This document shows, piece after piece, positions 36,101-44,802 of a stretch of 64,000 nucleotides of DNA (its first letter is position 1; each line of letters starts with the position of its first letter). The position numbers and the translations under genes were made by a program. Location: assembly GCA_029237695.1 (NCBI GenBank), contig CM055266.1:10619805-10683804 (forward strand). The letters are read 5' to 3'. The stretch is from Conchocele bisecta (taxonomy: Eukaryota; Mollusca; Bivalvia; Lucinida; Thyasiridae). Under the pieces are notes generated by a model, which was given only the letters and a program-made list of their open reading frames with translations, was not told the DNA's origin and did no database searches.

Positions 36101-39100
36101 TGTGAATATCCAAGTAATCCATGTAGTAATGTTGAAGTTATGGCATGGAGAAACTCTTGCAACTATTTTTATATAAACAGTGCTCCAGATAAGCTGCATA
36201 TTTGCGTAAATGTCCAATTAAAATTGCAAAAAAACGAAATCGGAAGTAGCGAGAATCAAAAGCAATAACAAATTTGTCTTGGTGCAGAAAACAATAAACA
36301 GACCACAATTATAGCATATTTTTCTTATTTTCCTTGAAAACACATCTTGGTATTTCATTAGAATTGTCTCCAAGGAGACAATTCTAATGACATGCCAAGA
36401 CACGTTTTCATTTCAAAGCAAACTATTCAACAATAATTGCTGTCTGTTGATGTGTAAACAGTAGTGTGATTTTATTTTACCCAATTAAAATGTTGAAATA
36501 TCCAATTGCTTCAGATACGATGGAGTGAAAATACTCGATTACTAATTCCTTATCTGGAGCCCTGATATAAATTACCACTGACAAACTCACTTACCGACGG
36601 ACGGACGGACGGAACTTCAGAAACAATGCAATATGCATGCCGTCATACGGACTTACCGACAGACAGACAGACGGAACTTTAAGAACAAATCAAAATTCCC
36701 CATGCTATCACATATGGTCCCGCCGAAAAAAATTCCTACCATTGCCGAGTCAAGCTGGATGGGTACAGACAATACCATGTCATCTGTTTAACATTCCAGG
36801 AACATGGATTTGATGGAATTGTACTAGAAATATGGTCGCAGCTGGGCGGTCAAGTGAAAAAGTATGTATCCCAGGTGATGCCTCATAGCACAAATGGCTA
36901 TCTTCCGTTTGCGTGTGTCCACACTGATTACCCATTTTATGCTGAGGATAGGCCATTTTGATTGGGGAATATCGTAAATATTTTCATTAACTGTGCTTAG
37001 AAGTATATGTCGCGACCACCATTTGAACCGTCTCATTGAGACGGTTCAAATGAGTGGTCGCAACATATACTTCCATTTGGAAATAATAAAAATAAAATAT
37101 TTAAAAAATTAATACTCGAAAAGGTGTATTGCGCATGTAATGGGTTAAGTATATGCTAAATGAAATTTAGTTCATGAACATTCAGGTGTTTCTGCGTGAT
37201 ATTTTATATCACCACAGAATGGAAGTTATACATGACATGTATCATATGTATTAAATGATAAAATGATATATAATTCTGAGTTTATGATATTTTTGTGTAT
37301 GTCACATCTCAATATTAAGGTAGGTGTACCCTTCTTGTGGCCCCATGTGAAGTCTATGGAAATCTAATAAAGCAACTACTTGTAAAACGATAGCTACTTA
37401 CACCAATAAACCACATATGGTATTGCTGAGACATCGTCTGAGACACAGTCCATTTAATCCTTAGAATGCGGGAAATGAAAAGTGTCGTCTGCTGTTGTTT
37501 CATATTTCGTCTTTTCTCTCAATATAAACATGGTTTGGCAGTATTTTAGAATCATTTCCATGGAAATGATTCTAAAATGCTGTCAAACCATGTATTTCAT
37601 GAGAAAAATGGAAAATAAACAGCAGATGACAAAATTTAATTCGACATCGTAACGGTTAACAATCGCACAAACATGATTATATTTCTCACCAGTGTAGATG
37701 TTGATTAGCTGCCACGATCATCAATACTGATGATAATTTTGTAGTTATAATTATATTGTGCATTAGTGTTAGATTTAAATGATGTTTTATTGATTGAGTC
37801 ACGAATGCTGATGTAAACACGTACTTGCCTTGGCAAAGGCAGGTCTAAATTGTGCAAACATTTGTCGTCATTTCCAAAAAAATGTTTTTGGCAATTTTAA
37901 ACAAGTATCTCAATTATTTGAAAGAAATTTTATTTATTTGCTATACATTGTATTTCCAAAAATAATGTTTCAGAATTATTTTTGGCAATATTCAACAAGC
38001 ATCTCAAATAATTGAAAGAAATTGAATTTATTTGCTATATTACCAAAAAAATGTTTCATAACTACTTTTGGAAATTTTCAACAAGTATCTCAAATAATAG
38101 AAAGACATTGAATGTATTTGCTATATTTCCTCAGAGAGTTGACCCACTTCTTGACACACATGGGCGAGTTTTTCACAGCGGCGGGCAAGCTGACGATTCT
38201 GGTTATCCCACCCCCTGTTTATGCTGGGTAAGTGTCTTTACTACGGTTAATATCTTTATATACACAGAAAAAGTACATATACATGTATATATAGAGAATA
38301 CTATGCAAGTCCGGCTTTGAGAGGTTTCACTGTAAATCAGGCATTTGATCATTTTGAGCCATAGTTGTGTGCTATGCGATCTTGAACAGACATTATCACC
38401 TGAGATAAATGACGGTTGACCAAGAACCTCATGAAAAATAAGATCACAGATGTTTTCTTGGCGTCGTGTTTGGAGAGGTTCCACTGTAGTATGCTTCGGG
38501 CGATACGGGAGTTTTGCAGAGCTACATTTACTTCTCGCATCTACGCTGGTCACAAATTCCATACGCCCCATTTCTCCAGTCACGGCCACATTTCATGTAT
38601 TAAATGCGATTACAGGAATGCAGCAGGGATGTTCGGACAGGAAGAATTTGATGCACTGGCTCCCGTTATTGACCGCTTCAGTCTGATGACGTACGATTTC
38701 TCCAACCCTAACAGGTAATATGGCTGGGAGATGATGGTGACAAGTTATTAACATTCAATTGTATTTAACTGTAACATATTGCTTACTCATTATTGTTTAA
38801 CCCTTTCACCCCAACCAATCCAATCGTCACAAAATGATTTTCGAACTAGTCCATTTATTTTTGTTCTCAAAAATATTAAAAATTACTGGCAAAAATTGCA
38901 GAGCCTGATGAGACGGCTCGTCACGAGCCGTCTCATCTGGATCTACACTATTTGCCAATACCACTATACAAGCATATGGTGTTGGAAGGGTTAATAATTA
39001 TTGTTTAAAGTAAACAGGTAATATTGTACAAAATTAACATATCAAGTTTCATCATAAGTGAAGTTTAAAATGACTGTGTCTTACATGGTACATCCGAAGA

Positions 39101-42100
39101 TGCATTTCACAAAAAAACAGCTCAGATATACAAATGAATGTTGTGTGAAGCAGTTTGAATCCTTGGTCACACATATAAGGTTTGACAATGTTTAGCTGTG
39201 GGTAAACGTTTGCCAGACACGAGGGAACTGTTTGAACTCCAAGGCCATAGGCAACACGGTTCAAACAGTTCCCGAGTGCCACGGCAAACGTTTATCCACA
39301 GCTGGACATGGTCGAACGTTATTGTTACATTTCCGTCAGAAATATCATGTAATTTGAGAATATATACAGACTATTTAAAGCAGCAGTACATTTAGTACTT
39401 TGATTACCTGTTCCATTCAAACAGCTGATTTACACATACATATTCCGGGGCCGCAGCACACGTCGCGTGATGCAGGTGCCCCATCCTCCGTAGGTGTTGG
39501 CTTGGCCCCAGAATGAGCATTGTCGACAGCCTTCCATGCTCAAACAGCATGCACTGTACATTTGAACACGGCTGTGAGCAGTGTCAAACAGCAACAGTCG
39601 TGTAACAATGTGTGTCGATCAGCTAGTAAAAATCGTCCATTCTAAACAATATTTTCAAAACTTAACTGTTGTTTTCTTAGTTAAATAGTTTCCAAGCTTT
39701 CAAGCCAGGGTTTAGAGTCAAAACAATTTGCTAAAATGTAATATTATCGAAAACAAAATTCATTGTTTATAGCAATAAAATTTGGGCAGACTTTTGCAAT
39801 GCAGACTGTAAACATGTATTTAGATAGCACGTTTCTCATTATGACCCCTACCTTGCAGTCCGGGCCCCAATAGCCCCATTGGCTGGATGTCCCAGTGTGT
39901 GACATTACTAGATCCCGGCCACACTTCACCGCATAGGCACAAGATCATGCTGGGATTCAACTTTTACGGCAATGATTACGCACCTGGATCAGGGGAGGCA
40001 ATTCTTGGTCCAAAGTATGTACATAGGAATAAGTAGTATGTGTGGCAGTGACTGGAGAAATGGGGCTTATGGGTTTTGCGACCAGCGTAGCTCCAGATCA
40101 GACTGTGCATCCGCACAGTCTGATCAGGATCTACACTGTTCAGCATTCCATCAATGAAACATGTTTCTAACATGCATATAGATCATTTTCAGTCTACCGG
40201 AGAGTGCTATTTGATCAGGAACGATACTGGTCACTAATTCCATAAGCCCCATTTCTCCAATCACAGCCGCATATTGAGAAGCTTACACGAGTGATGACTT
40301 GATGTAATAGTTATTAAACTACTAGTTTACTCATTTCACAAGAAACACTATATTCTCTAAATAGAAATGTCTTTCTATTACGATTATCTGTAATCCTATT
40401 TTAGGGGAAGGGGCCAAGTGACTTTGGTGTGGTATGGACCTGGCACCAGGTCAGGTTATTCTAATTTCAGGGCTGAATATATTTTTTTCCGATGTAAATA
40501 TTCCGTTCTGATTTTGGGATTTTCCCCCCAATCCAGCAGGTTCAAACAGGATCGACCTGTTTGCCCGGCCTTGCATGACCTTAGCTGTTGATAGGCCGTT
40601 AAACACCAATAAACAAACAAACTTTCTATATATGGTATTGTATGATCCTTTTGCAACAAACAATACTTTTATTTCATAAATTTACCTCAATTCTGATATG
40701 TGTGTTCTAAAAATCCATAACCAAATTATCTCCCCTGTTTATCACAGTTTCTGATAATATATACGTGTATAAAACGCAAATTTCTGGGAATTTGATCAAA
40801 TGAAATCATGCACTTGGTTGATACAGATCATTAGAAGTGCATGGAACGAAAACCACATTTTGTGAAACCATTCTAAACCGGACACCCTGGGAAGTCCCCA
40901 GGGTGTCAGGTTTAGAGATGTTCCACTGTAAAGCAGGCATACATGTTTTCTGGGACATCTTTTGCAATCATGAACATGCATTATTATCTGAGACGCGTTA
41001 CCTAGAAACCTCTCAAAACGATATATTATATTGGTGTCCTGTTTAGAGAGGTTCCACTGTATTGAATGTGTGAGACACAGTACCTTCAACTCTTAAATGG
41101 AAAATAAATTCCTATGCATTTCGTCGTGTCACACTGTTTGCTTCTGCAGCTCAACTAAGTAAATTTTCAACAGTATTACAGTATACATATTTAGTGAATA
41201 AGTAGTAGTACACTCAAATAAGTGAATGTTTAATTTGTTTTGGTCATTTGTTCCCTATGTTATTAATGAAGAAAATCAATAATCCATTTGTAAAAATAAA
41301 ATACGCATTTAATTTGAAATCAGGGGGCACACTACTCTTTAGACACAAAGATTATCTGTAGCCGATTTCACCAACATTGCAAAGTATACTTTTCTAGCAA
41401 AGTATACTTTGAGGGAGTAATCATTTATTTATCATGAAATGCATTAGTTCATATAGAACTAACAACTGCATATATTTGATGATTAGAAGTATGCAGAATT
41501 ATTATACTGAATTTATTACATTATCACAGCCAATTTTGGCTGTGATAATGTAATAAATTCAGTATAATAAAAATTAATAATATTTATCCATAAAAATAAA
41601 AATTAATAATAAATTTATCCAAAAATTGAAAATTTCTCCCTCGAAGTATACTTTGCTAGAAAAGTAACTTTGCAATGTTGGTGAGATAGGCTACTGGTGT
41701 CTGTATCTCATTCCAAACCAAGATTCACCGTGTACACTACTATTGTCACATGTTGTTCTTCTTCAGATATATAGAGCTATTGAAGAAACATAAACCCAAA
41801 CTAATCTGGGATAAAGCGATTGCTGAACATAAATTTGAATACAAGTAAGTTATGTCAGTATAAAAAGTACCAAAAGTAATTGTAATCTAGGTCGCCCTAA
41901 TGGTAGCCACTGTAGCCAAACTTAGTAATTTCTAAAAAATTCGTAGTCAAAATGTACATTTGTGAAATATTACTAGTAAAATGGCCATTCGGCTCGTAAT
42001 ATTTCACAAATGGACATTTTGACTACGAAAAATTTCAGAAATTATTTAAAAAAGTACTACGTTTTTGTCTCGCCCGCGAAAGCGGTTTGCGAGACAGAGG

Positions 42101-43069
42101 TTTTGCTTTTCCAGAGTCGTCCGTGGCGGCGGCGTCATCATTCAATGTTAAGTTTTCGTGTTACGGTCATTACTTCAACACCTTATCAGCTACAGTCATC
42201 AAACTTTATACATACCTTTACTATGATATGTAGATATAGATATATATGTAGAATATAGGACTATTCTCTGGGCCCCAGGGTCAAGGTCAAGGCCCTAGGG
42301 TCAAGGTCAAGGCGGAACAAGGCGGAACAAGGCGGAACAAGGCGAGACATTTGATTCCGCGGAATTCTTGTTACAAATAATGCCTTATAAACTTGATATC
42401 AAAGGACTGGCATTCTCTATAGATCATGTTCATCTTCTAAATCTCTTGAAGGATTACTTTAATCAGAGCTCCAGATAAGGTGCGTATTGGCGTATTTTAC
42501 GCAATTATTTTAACCGAGTACGCATTGATTATCAAAAGTGGGAGTACACAATACGCTCGGCAAAGTGAAAATACGCATTGATTTTCAAATTGAGTAGTGA
42601 AAATACTGTCAGAAAGTTGAAAATTCACTTAGTTCAGCCAGATTTTCTCCAATCTGCCACCAGGGGCTTTTGTGTATGGACAGGCCACATTCTCGTCTTG
42701 TTGTGCTGAATTTATGGGACTGCACAGTCTGATCAGGATCTGCACTGTTCACCATTCCATCAGTGAAACACCCGGCCTGCTTCTAACAAGCAATACAGAT
42801 CATTACCAGGCTACAGGAATGTGCTATATGATCAGGAGCTTCACTAGTCACAAATCACTAGCCCAATCAATCAACCAATCGCACGCAATCAACCAATCAA
42901 TAACCAACCAACCAATGTGATTTCCAGGGTAGGCGGTAACACGCACACAGTGTTCTATCCCAATTTGCAGTCGATCCAGAATCGGATAACACTCGCCACG
43001 GAGCTCGGTGTAGGGATATCTATATGGGAGATAGGCCAGGGACTCGATTACTTCTATGATCTTTTGTGA
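27520..43069 (+). CDS. CHID1: CHID1, chitinase domain-containing protein 1 (SI-CLP), complete
   Basis: Eleven exons (27520-27639, 28778-28930, 31330-31462, 32310-32351, 35019-35125, 36800-36861, 38135-38227, 38616-38714, 39859-40014, 41767-41844, 42928-43069) sum to 1185 nt. They give 394 codons plus TGA, close to the usual vertebrate length. Residues 1-22 are a signal peptide ([17 protein letters not shown]). TLSKSD follows, as in vertebrate CHID1, then a Lys-rich stretch. The GH18-fold domain runs from about residue 87 ([14 protein letters not shown]) to the C-terminus ([16 protein letters not shown]). The family is a secreted/lysosomal carbohydrate-binding chitinase-like protein that interacts with stabilin-1 in vertebrates. 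In the strand-4 motif FDGIVLEIW the residue at the usual catalytic Glu place is Trp, so it is probably not a chitinase. The upstream ATG at 27515 hits a stop two codons later, so translation presumably starts at 27520. Confidence 0.97.
27688..27920. mobile_element. Family A MITE in CHID1 intron 1
   Basis: A full copy with tggctgtgactgg at the left, ccagtcacag at the right and cagtctgatcaggatctgca in the core, starting about 48 bp after the exon 1 donor. Confidence 0.8.
27990..28207. mobile_element. Family C MITE, internally deleted, CHID1 intron 1
   Basis: The left end is missing and the centre is shortened (ttacattgataatgtaa). The right arm is intact to ttgatgaaattggc. Confidence 0.75.
28535..28745. 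mobile_element. Family J MITE in CHID1 intron 1
   Basis: Ends aataattaaaaaatattatg and tgagtgggcacgtaccttta; shares aattcctgtaaagaacatgt with 45600-46100 and 62440-62600. Confidence 0.55.
28778..28930 (+). CDS. CHID1: CHID1 exon 2
   Basis: 51 codons, phase 0-0, [14 protein letters not shown] through GETLGYVTP. The acceptor is tttcag and the donor gtaagt. It joins directly to WNSHGYDV in exon 3, a family hallmark. Confidence 0.96.
29080..30115 (+). repeat. Hairpin-headed repeat with six units of about 165 bp, CHID1 intron 2
   Basis: Head hairpin tatacccccgcaatgagttg...ggggggtata; tgtccgtccgtgcgtccgtc. Units carry aacttaacatcagagaaata, ataacttctatttccttcat and cccaaggtcaaggtca. Confidence 0.8.
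30115..30680. repeat. Poly-C / TAATAAACGCC units, three copies
   Basis: Each unit is taataaacgcca, a C run (longest about 45 at 30154), an A/T homopolymer block, and an inverted pair on caatttcaaacacaaataat. Confidence 0.85.
30905..31200. mobile_element. Family B partial copy with an insert, CHID1 intron 2
   Basis: Core gacggctcgttacgagccgg, then caccactataca. About 150 unrelated bp (31020-31170) precede tgttgaaaggg. Confidence 0.6.
31330..31462 (+). CDS. CHID1: CHID1 exon 3
   Basis: 133 nt encoding [30 protein letters not shown] and HDIDKG. The acceptor is tttcag and the donor gtaagc. A diverged end of repeat family A (tctagtcacagg) lies about 18-30 bp before the acceptor. Confidence 0.97.
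31520..31580. repeat. Palindrome, family N core
   Basis: atttacatttattgagcata with its complement around gctgcgtatgcagc. Confidence 0.8.
31615..31795. mobile_element. Family D fragment in CHID1 intron 3
   Basis: gagacaatttcaatgaaata to the ttcaattgggtttt part; both termini missing. Confidence 0.6.
31808..31955. repeat. 148-bp palindrome in CHID1 intron 3
   Basis: acaattatcgccttattgtg / tacaaggcgataattgtt ends; centre gaggacgcagcatctgcgtc. Confidence 0.88.
32310..32351 (+). CDS. CHID1: CHID1 exon 4 (42 nt)
   Basis: A small exon encoding [13 protein letters not shown] between split Gly and Val codons. The acceptor is ttgcag and the donor gtatgt. Family A begins about 62 bp after the donor. 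Confidence 0.93.
32412..32656. mobile_element. Family A MITE in CHID1 intron 4
   Basis: A full copy in the opposite core orientation, followed directly by a tRNA-like SINE. Confidence 0.75.
32655..32835 (+). mobile_element. tRNA-derived SINE in CHID1 intron 4
   Basis: Box A-like tggtctagaggttagagcaa and box B-like ggttgtgggctcaatccc, followed by a short body ending near cgttaaatgcatt. No intact tRNA fold is implied. Confidence 0.6.
32850..32982. repeat. Inverted repeat, 36-bp arms
   Basis: tttgatatgagaattatgaa and its inverted copy, 60-bp loop. Confidence 0.85.
33512..33776. mobile_element. Family G element in CHID1 intron 4
   Basis: A palindrome (taggttagtgctgtgaatgg, centre gcgaggctctgccgagc) plus a tail that ends in gttgacgggataaa. 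Its start interrupts a family B fragment. Confidence 0.75.
33842..34086. mobile_element. Family B TTAA MITE in CHID1 intron 4
   Basis: From caaccctttcaacac to gttgaaagtgttaa. The core has gatgagttggctctaagcga. Confidence 0.7.
34108..34240. mobile_element. Family M, CAGTGAAACCTC-ended MITE
   Basis: cagtgaaacctcgctaaacc and the inverted ggtttcgagaggttccactg; hairpin on ccggacac. Related pieces occur at 38310-38490 and 40855-41060. Confidence 0.55.
34248..34606. mobile_element. Family C MITE in CHID1 intron 4
   Basis: A complete copy with a 58-bp internal tandem duplication (34366-34423 / 34424-34481). Confidence 0.85.
34688..34978 (+). mobile_element. Full-length tRNA-derived SINE upstream of CHID1 exon 5
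   Basis: Box A-like gcgtaaatggttagtgtgtc, box B gtgggttcgaggc, body ccttgagcaagacacttta, poly-A tail of 15 or more. The 13-bp direct repeat tactgtatatgta flanks it (34675-34687, 34979-34991). Confidence 0.88.
35019..35125 (+). CDS. CHID1: CHID1 exon 5
   Basis: Encodes [17 protein letters not shown] and [10 protein letters not shown]. The acceptor is ttgcag. The donor is AAG|gttgca, a weak GT donor and the only poor one in the gene. A SINE ends just upstream; its right target-site duplication is at 34979-34991. Confidence 0.95.
35305..35685. mobile_element. Family D foldback in CHID1 intron 5
   Basis: Complete. The flanks share gtatta on both sides. Confidence 0.8.
36178..36564. mobile_element. 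Family D foldback in CHID1 intron 5
   Basis: Complete. atataaa occurs at both borders, a possible 7-8 bp target duplication. The centre is gtctccaaggagacaattct. Confidence 0.8.
36585..36720 (-). repeat. GACGGACGGAC tract, remains of a hairpin-headed repeat
   Basis: cgacggacggacggacggaac and a second agacagacagacggaac, separated from the body (35940-36177) by a family D insertion. Confidence 0.6.
36800..36861 (+). CDS. CHID1: CHID1 exon 6 (degenerate GH18 motif)
   Basis: 62 nt encoding [20 protein letters not shown]. The acceptor is ttccag and the donor gtatgt. It holds the GH18 strand-4 motif with Trp where active enzymes have the catalytic Glu. Confidence 0.96.
36928..37146. mobile_element. 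Family H MITE in CHID1 intron 6
   Basis: Ends ttacccattttatgctgagg and gtaatgggttaa, with a central perfect palindrome ttgaaccgtctcattgagac. Confidence 0.7.
37440..37650. mobile_element. Family I foldback in CHID1 intron 6
   Basis: Arms gtcgtctgctgttgtttcat and its complement acagcagatgac; centre atcatttccatggaaatgat. Confidence 0.7.
37871..38134 (+). repeat. Threefold tandem repeat ending at the CHID1 exon 7 acceptor
   Basis: Units start at 37871, 37953 and 38040 (82-87 bp), each with ccaaaaa, ttttggcaat, caacaagtatctcaaataat, gaaagaaatt and tttatttgctata. After the third comes tttcctcag and exon 7. Confidence 0.9.
38135..38227 (+). CDS. CHID1: CHID1 exon 7
   Basis: 93 nt encoding [18 protein letters not shown] and [13 protein letters not shown]. 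The donor is gtaagt. The acceptor (tttcctcag) closes a threefold tandem repeat of the intron end (37871-38134). Confidence 0.95.
38310..38490. mobile_element. Family M MITE in CHID1 intron 7
   Basis: ccggctttgagaggtttcac and tttggagaggttccactg bound a 170-bp segment. Confidence 0.5.
38535..38592 (+). mobile_element. Family A terminal fragment before CHID1 exon 8
   Basis: Only the right end survives (ctacgctggtcacaaattcc, ccatttctccagtcac). Confidence 0.6.
38616..38714 (+). CDS. CHID1: CHID1 exon 8
   Basis: 99 nt encoding [20 protein letters not shown] and [12 protein letters not shown]. The acceptor is attacag and the donor gtaata. A family A terminus ends about 23 bp before it. Confidence 0.96.
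38797..38994. mobile_element. Family B TTAA MITE in CHID1 intron 8
   Basis: TTAA at both ends, ttaaccctttcacccc at the left and ggaagggttaa at the right. The core is gacggctcgtcacgagccgt. Confidence 0.8.
39193..39303. repeat. Inverted repeat, about 45-bp arms, CHID1 intron 8
   Basis: agctgtgggtaaacgtttgc with inverted gcaaacgtttatccacagct. Confidence 0.88.
39304..39850. other. Intron 8 sequence with nothing recognised
   Basis: No exon, repeat family or palindrome seen apart from short AT-rich text; cttggccccagaatgagc near 39510 is not coding in a consistent frame. Confidence 0.4.
39859..40014 (+). CDS. CHID1: CHID1 exon 9
   Basis: 156 nt encoding [36 protein letters not shown] and AILGPK. 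The acceptor is ttgcag and the donor gtatgt. A full family A MITE starts about 22 bp after the donor. Confidence 0.97.
40036..40274. mobile_element. Family A MITE in CHID1 intron 9
   Basis: A full copy from gtgtggcagtgactgg to ccaatcacagccgcat, 22 bp downstream of exon 9. Confidence 0.8.
40395..40622 (+). mobile_element. Family E retroposon, 5'-truncated, CHID1 intron 9
   Basis: tatggacctggcaccaggtc through gttgataggccgttaaacac and an (ACAA)n tail. Confidence 0.7.
40855..41060. mobile_element. Family M MITE pieces in CHID1 intron 9
   Basis: ctaaaccggacaccctggga / ccccagggtgtcaggtttag, then tagagaggttccactgta. Confidence 0.55.
41358..41694. mobile_element. Family C MITE in CHID1 intron 9
   Basis: Complete, with a short internal duplication of aaaattaataa near 41570-41620. 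It ends 72 bp before exon 10. Confidence 0.85.
41767..41844 (+). CDS. CHID1: CHID1 exon 10
   Basis: 78 nt encoding [16 protein letters not shown] and AEHKFEY. The acceptor is cttcag and the donor gtaagt. A family C MITE ends 72 bp upstream. Confidence 0.96.
41920..42045. repeat. Inverted repeat in CHID1 intron 10
   Basis: aaattcgtagtcaaaatgta and inverted acattttgactacgaaaaat; inner aatattac. Confidence 0.85.
42060..42372 (+). repeat. Hairpin-headed repeat (gtctcgcc type)
   Basis: Head gtctcgcccgcgaaagcggt...gcgagac, tcgtccgtggcgg, body gttaagttttcgtgttacgg, four ggcggaacaa units, end gaattcttgtt. The same element lies inverted at 10230-10446. Confidence 0.75.
42464..42625. mobile_element. 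Family D variant, partial
   Basis: cagagctccagataaggtgc, then cgtattttacgc, with no right end. Confidence 0.5.
42717..42862. mobile_element. Family A partial copy in CHID1 intron 10
   Basis: Core and right half (gcacagtctgatcaggatct, accattccatcagtgaaaca). The right end is replaced by an AATC-rich simple repeat. Confidence 0.6.
42928..43069 (+). CDS. CHID1: CHID1 exon 11 (stop codon)
   Basis: Encodes [16 protein letters not shown] through GLDYFYDLL and TGA at 43067-43069. The acceptor is ttccag. An AACC/AATC simple-sequence run fills the intron end (42862-42915). I see no AATAAA signal within the next 80 bp. Confidence 0.97.
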
Positions 43070-43228
43070 TTCTTGTTTTACATCGCTGATTCTTTGCTCA
43101 CATAGATCAGTCGTGTTTTCTTGTTGGCATCTATCAACAATGAAAGGATACTACGTAACATCATCGCGCCCTGGTAAATCGACAGACATGTATTCTGTTA
43201 CTGCCCACAACTACTAAGCCTGTAGCCA

Positions 43229-43581
43229 TACGGAGCCCCGCAGGGGATGTAAAATTCTTTTTTTTATTAATTCGTTTCCACAAAACAACAATTCGTTCCC
43301 ACAAAATAACAATTTGTTCCCTCAATTTAACAATTGTTCCCACAAAATAACAATTCGTTCCCACTGGAACGAATTGTTAATTCATGGGAACAAATTGTTA
43401 TATTGTGGGAACAAATTGTTAATTCGAGGGAACAAATTGTTAAATTGAGGGAATGAATTGCCATTTCGTGCGAACTAATTGTTAATTCGAGAGAACAAAT
43501 TGTTACATTGAGGGAACAAATTGTTATTTTGTGGGAACAAATTAATAAAAAAAAAATCCATGTCCCCTGCGGGGCTCCGTA
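43229..43581. mobile_element. Foldback with internal tandem repeats (TACGGAGCCCCGCAGGGG)
   Basis: Inverted ends tacggagccccgcagggg / cccctgcggggctccgta. The interior is units of acaattcgttccc(a) that switch to the complementary strand near 43370. Confidence 0.85.
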
Positions 43582-43621
43582 AAATGACAAAAAGGTTTTT
43601 TCTATGTACCATAACATTCCA

Positions 43622-43875
43622 TTTTATGCCTGTTCGAGAAAGTAGGTTTTTGGTATGAACTCTCTGTCCAACCACATGAGACACACCATGTGAGTTTGTA
43701 CCTTCGGACCCTGCGCAATTTCATTAAATACATTTACAAAATTTACAAATGAAGTAAAAAAAAAGTTAACAAAATTTTTGTCAACTTTTGACGCCATTTC
43801 CGGAAAATATTTTTTCATGTAATTACACGGATGTCAGAAGGTACAAAATCATATATTGTAGTTACTTCTTGGATA
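43622..43875. mobile_element. Family F MITE
   Basis: ccacatgagacacaccatgt, taccttcggaccctgcgcaa and the inverted aattacacggatgtcagaag. Confidence 0.6.
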
Positions 43876-44018
43876 ATATGTACATAAGTAGTTACATATA
43901 CAGCTGAGCTACTAATTATACACACAAATAAGACACAATACCCGCCAGAGAATATCTTTATAAAGGATTCATGTCAAAAAGTGAATCACTGGGATTGAAA
44001 GCTGGGACCAAATGATCG

Positions 44019-44306
44019 GTAGCCGATTTCATCAAATCTAGCAAAGTATACTTTGAGGGAGTAATCATTTATTTTTCCCGAAATGCATTATTTCATATAG
44101 AACTAACGACTGCATATATTTCATGATTAAAAGTATGCAGAATTATGATACTGAATTTATTACATTATCACAGCCAAAATGGCTGTGATAATGTAATAAA
44201 TTCAGTATAATAAAAATTAATAAATTTATCCTTAAATTGAAAATTTCTCTCTCAAAGTATACTTTTCTAGATAAGTATACTATGCAATGTTGATGAAATA
44301 GGCTAC
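44019..44306. mobile_element. Family C MITE
   Basis: Near-complete copy with a shortened left arm; centre cagccaaaatggctg. Confidence 0.85.
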
Positions 44307-44404
44307 TGGTGTAGTAATGGTGCCTGGCACAAGATCAGTAAACTCTTCTTCAATGCATGTATCAAATTCCTTGGCGGGCACGACATGCAGGCCACGGCCA
44401 TCTA

Positions 44405-44700
44405 GTATTATCCCCTCCCCGATAGGCAAGAGGGGATATAGCTTTAGTCCATTGAAAAATGAAAGGTGTTCGTAATGCACGTACGTAACGTGCATTACGA
44501 ACACCTTTCATTTTTCAATAACTTATGAACAGCATCACCGATTTTGATAATATTTGGCCACAATGTGTGGCTAGGGATGATGCTTTGTTTTGCATATGAC
44601 CCGCGTCCGACTGCCCAAGTTCACGGTCACTGAGGACTTCACCTTGTTTGTAAGGTAAAAATGTTAACAATTTTTTTTTGTTTTATTATCAAGCCTTCCA
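44405..44700 (+). repeat. Hairpin-headed repeat (atcccctcgccg type) with palindrome
   Basis: Head atcccctccccgataggcaa, then a 69-bp palindrome (44452-44520, gaaaggtgttcgtaatgcac), body aatatttggccacaatgtgt. Confidence 0.75.
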
Positions 44701-44802
44701 GCGATTAGGTTAGTGATAACGATGCCCTTGTTGTAATGGTCGTGCTGAATGTTTGGATAAATGGCAGTAAAACCTCAAGTAATCATATGGTCCGCTAGTA
44801 CA

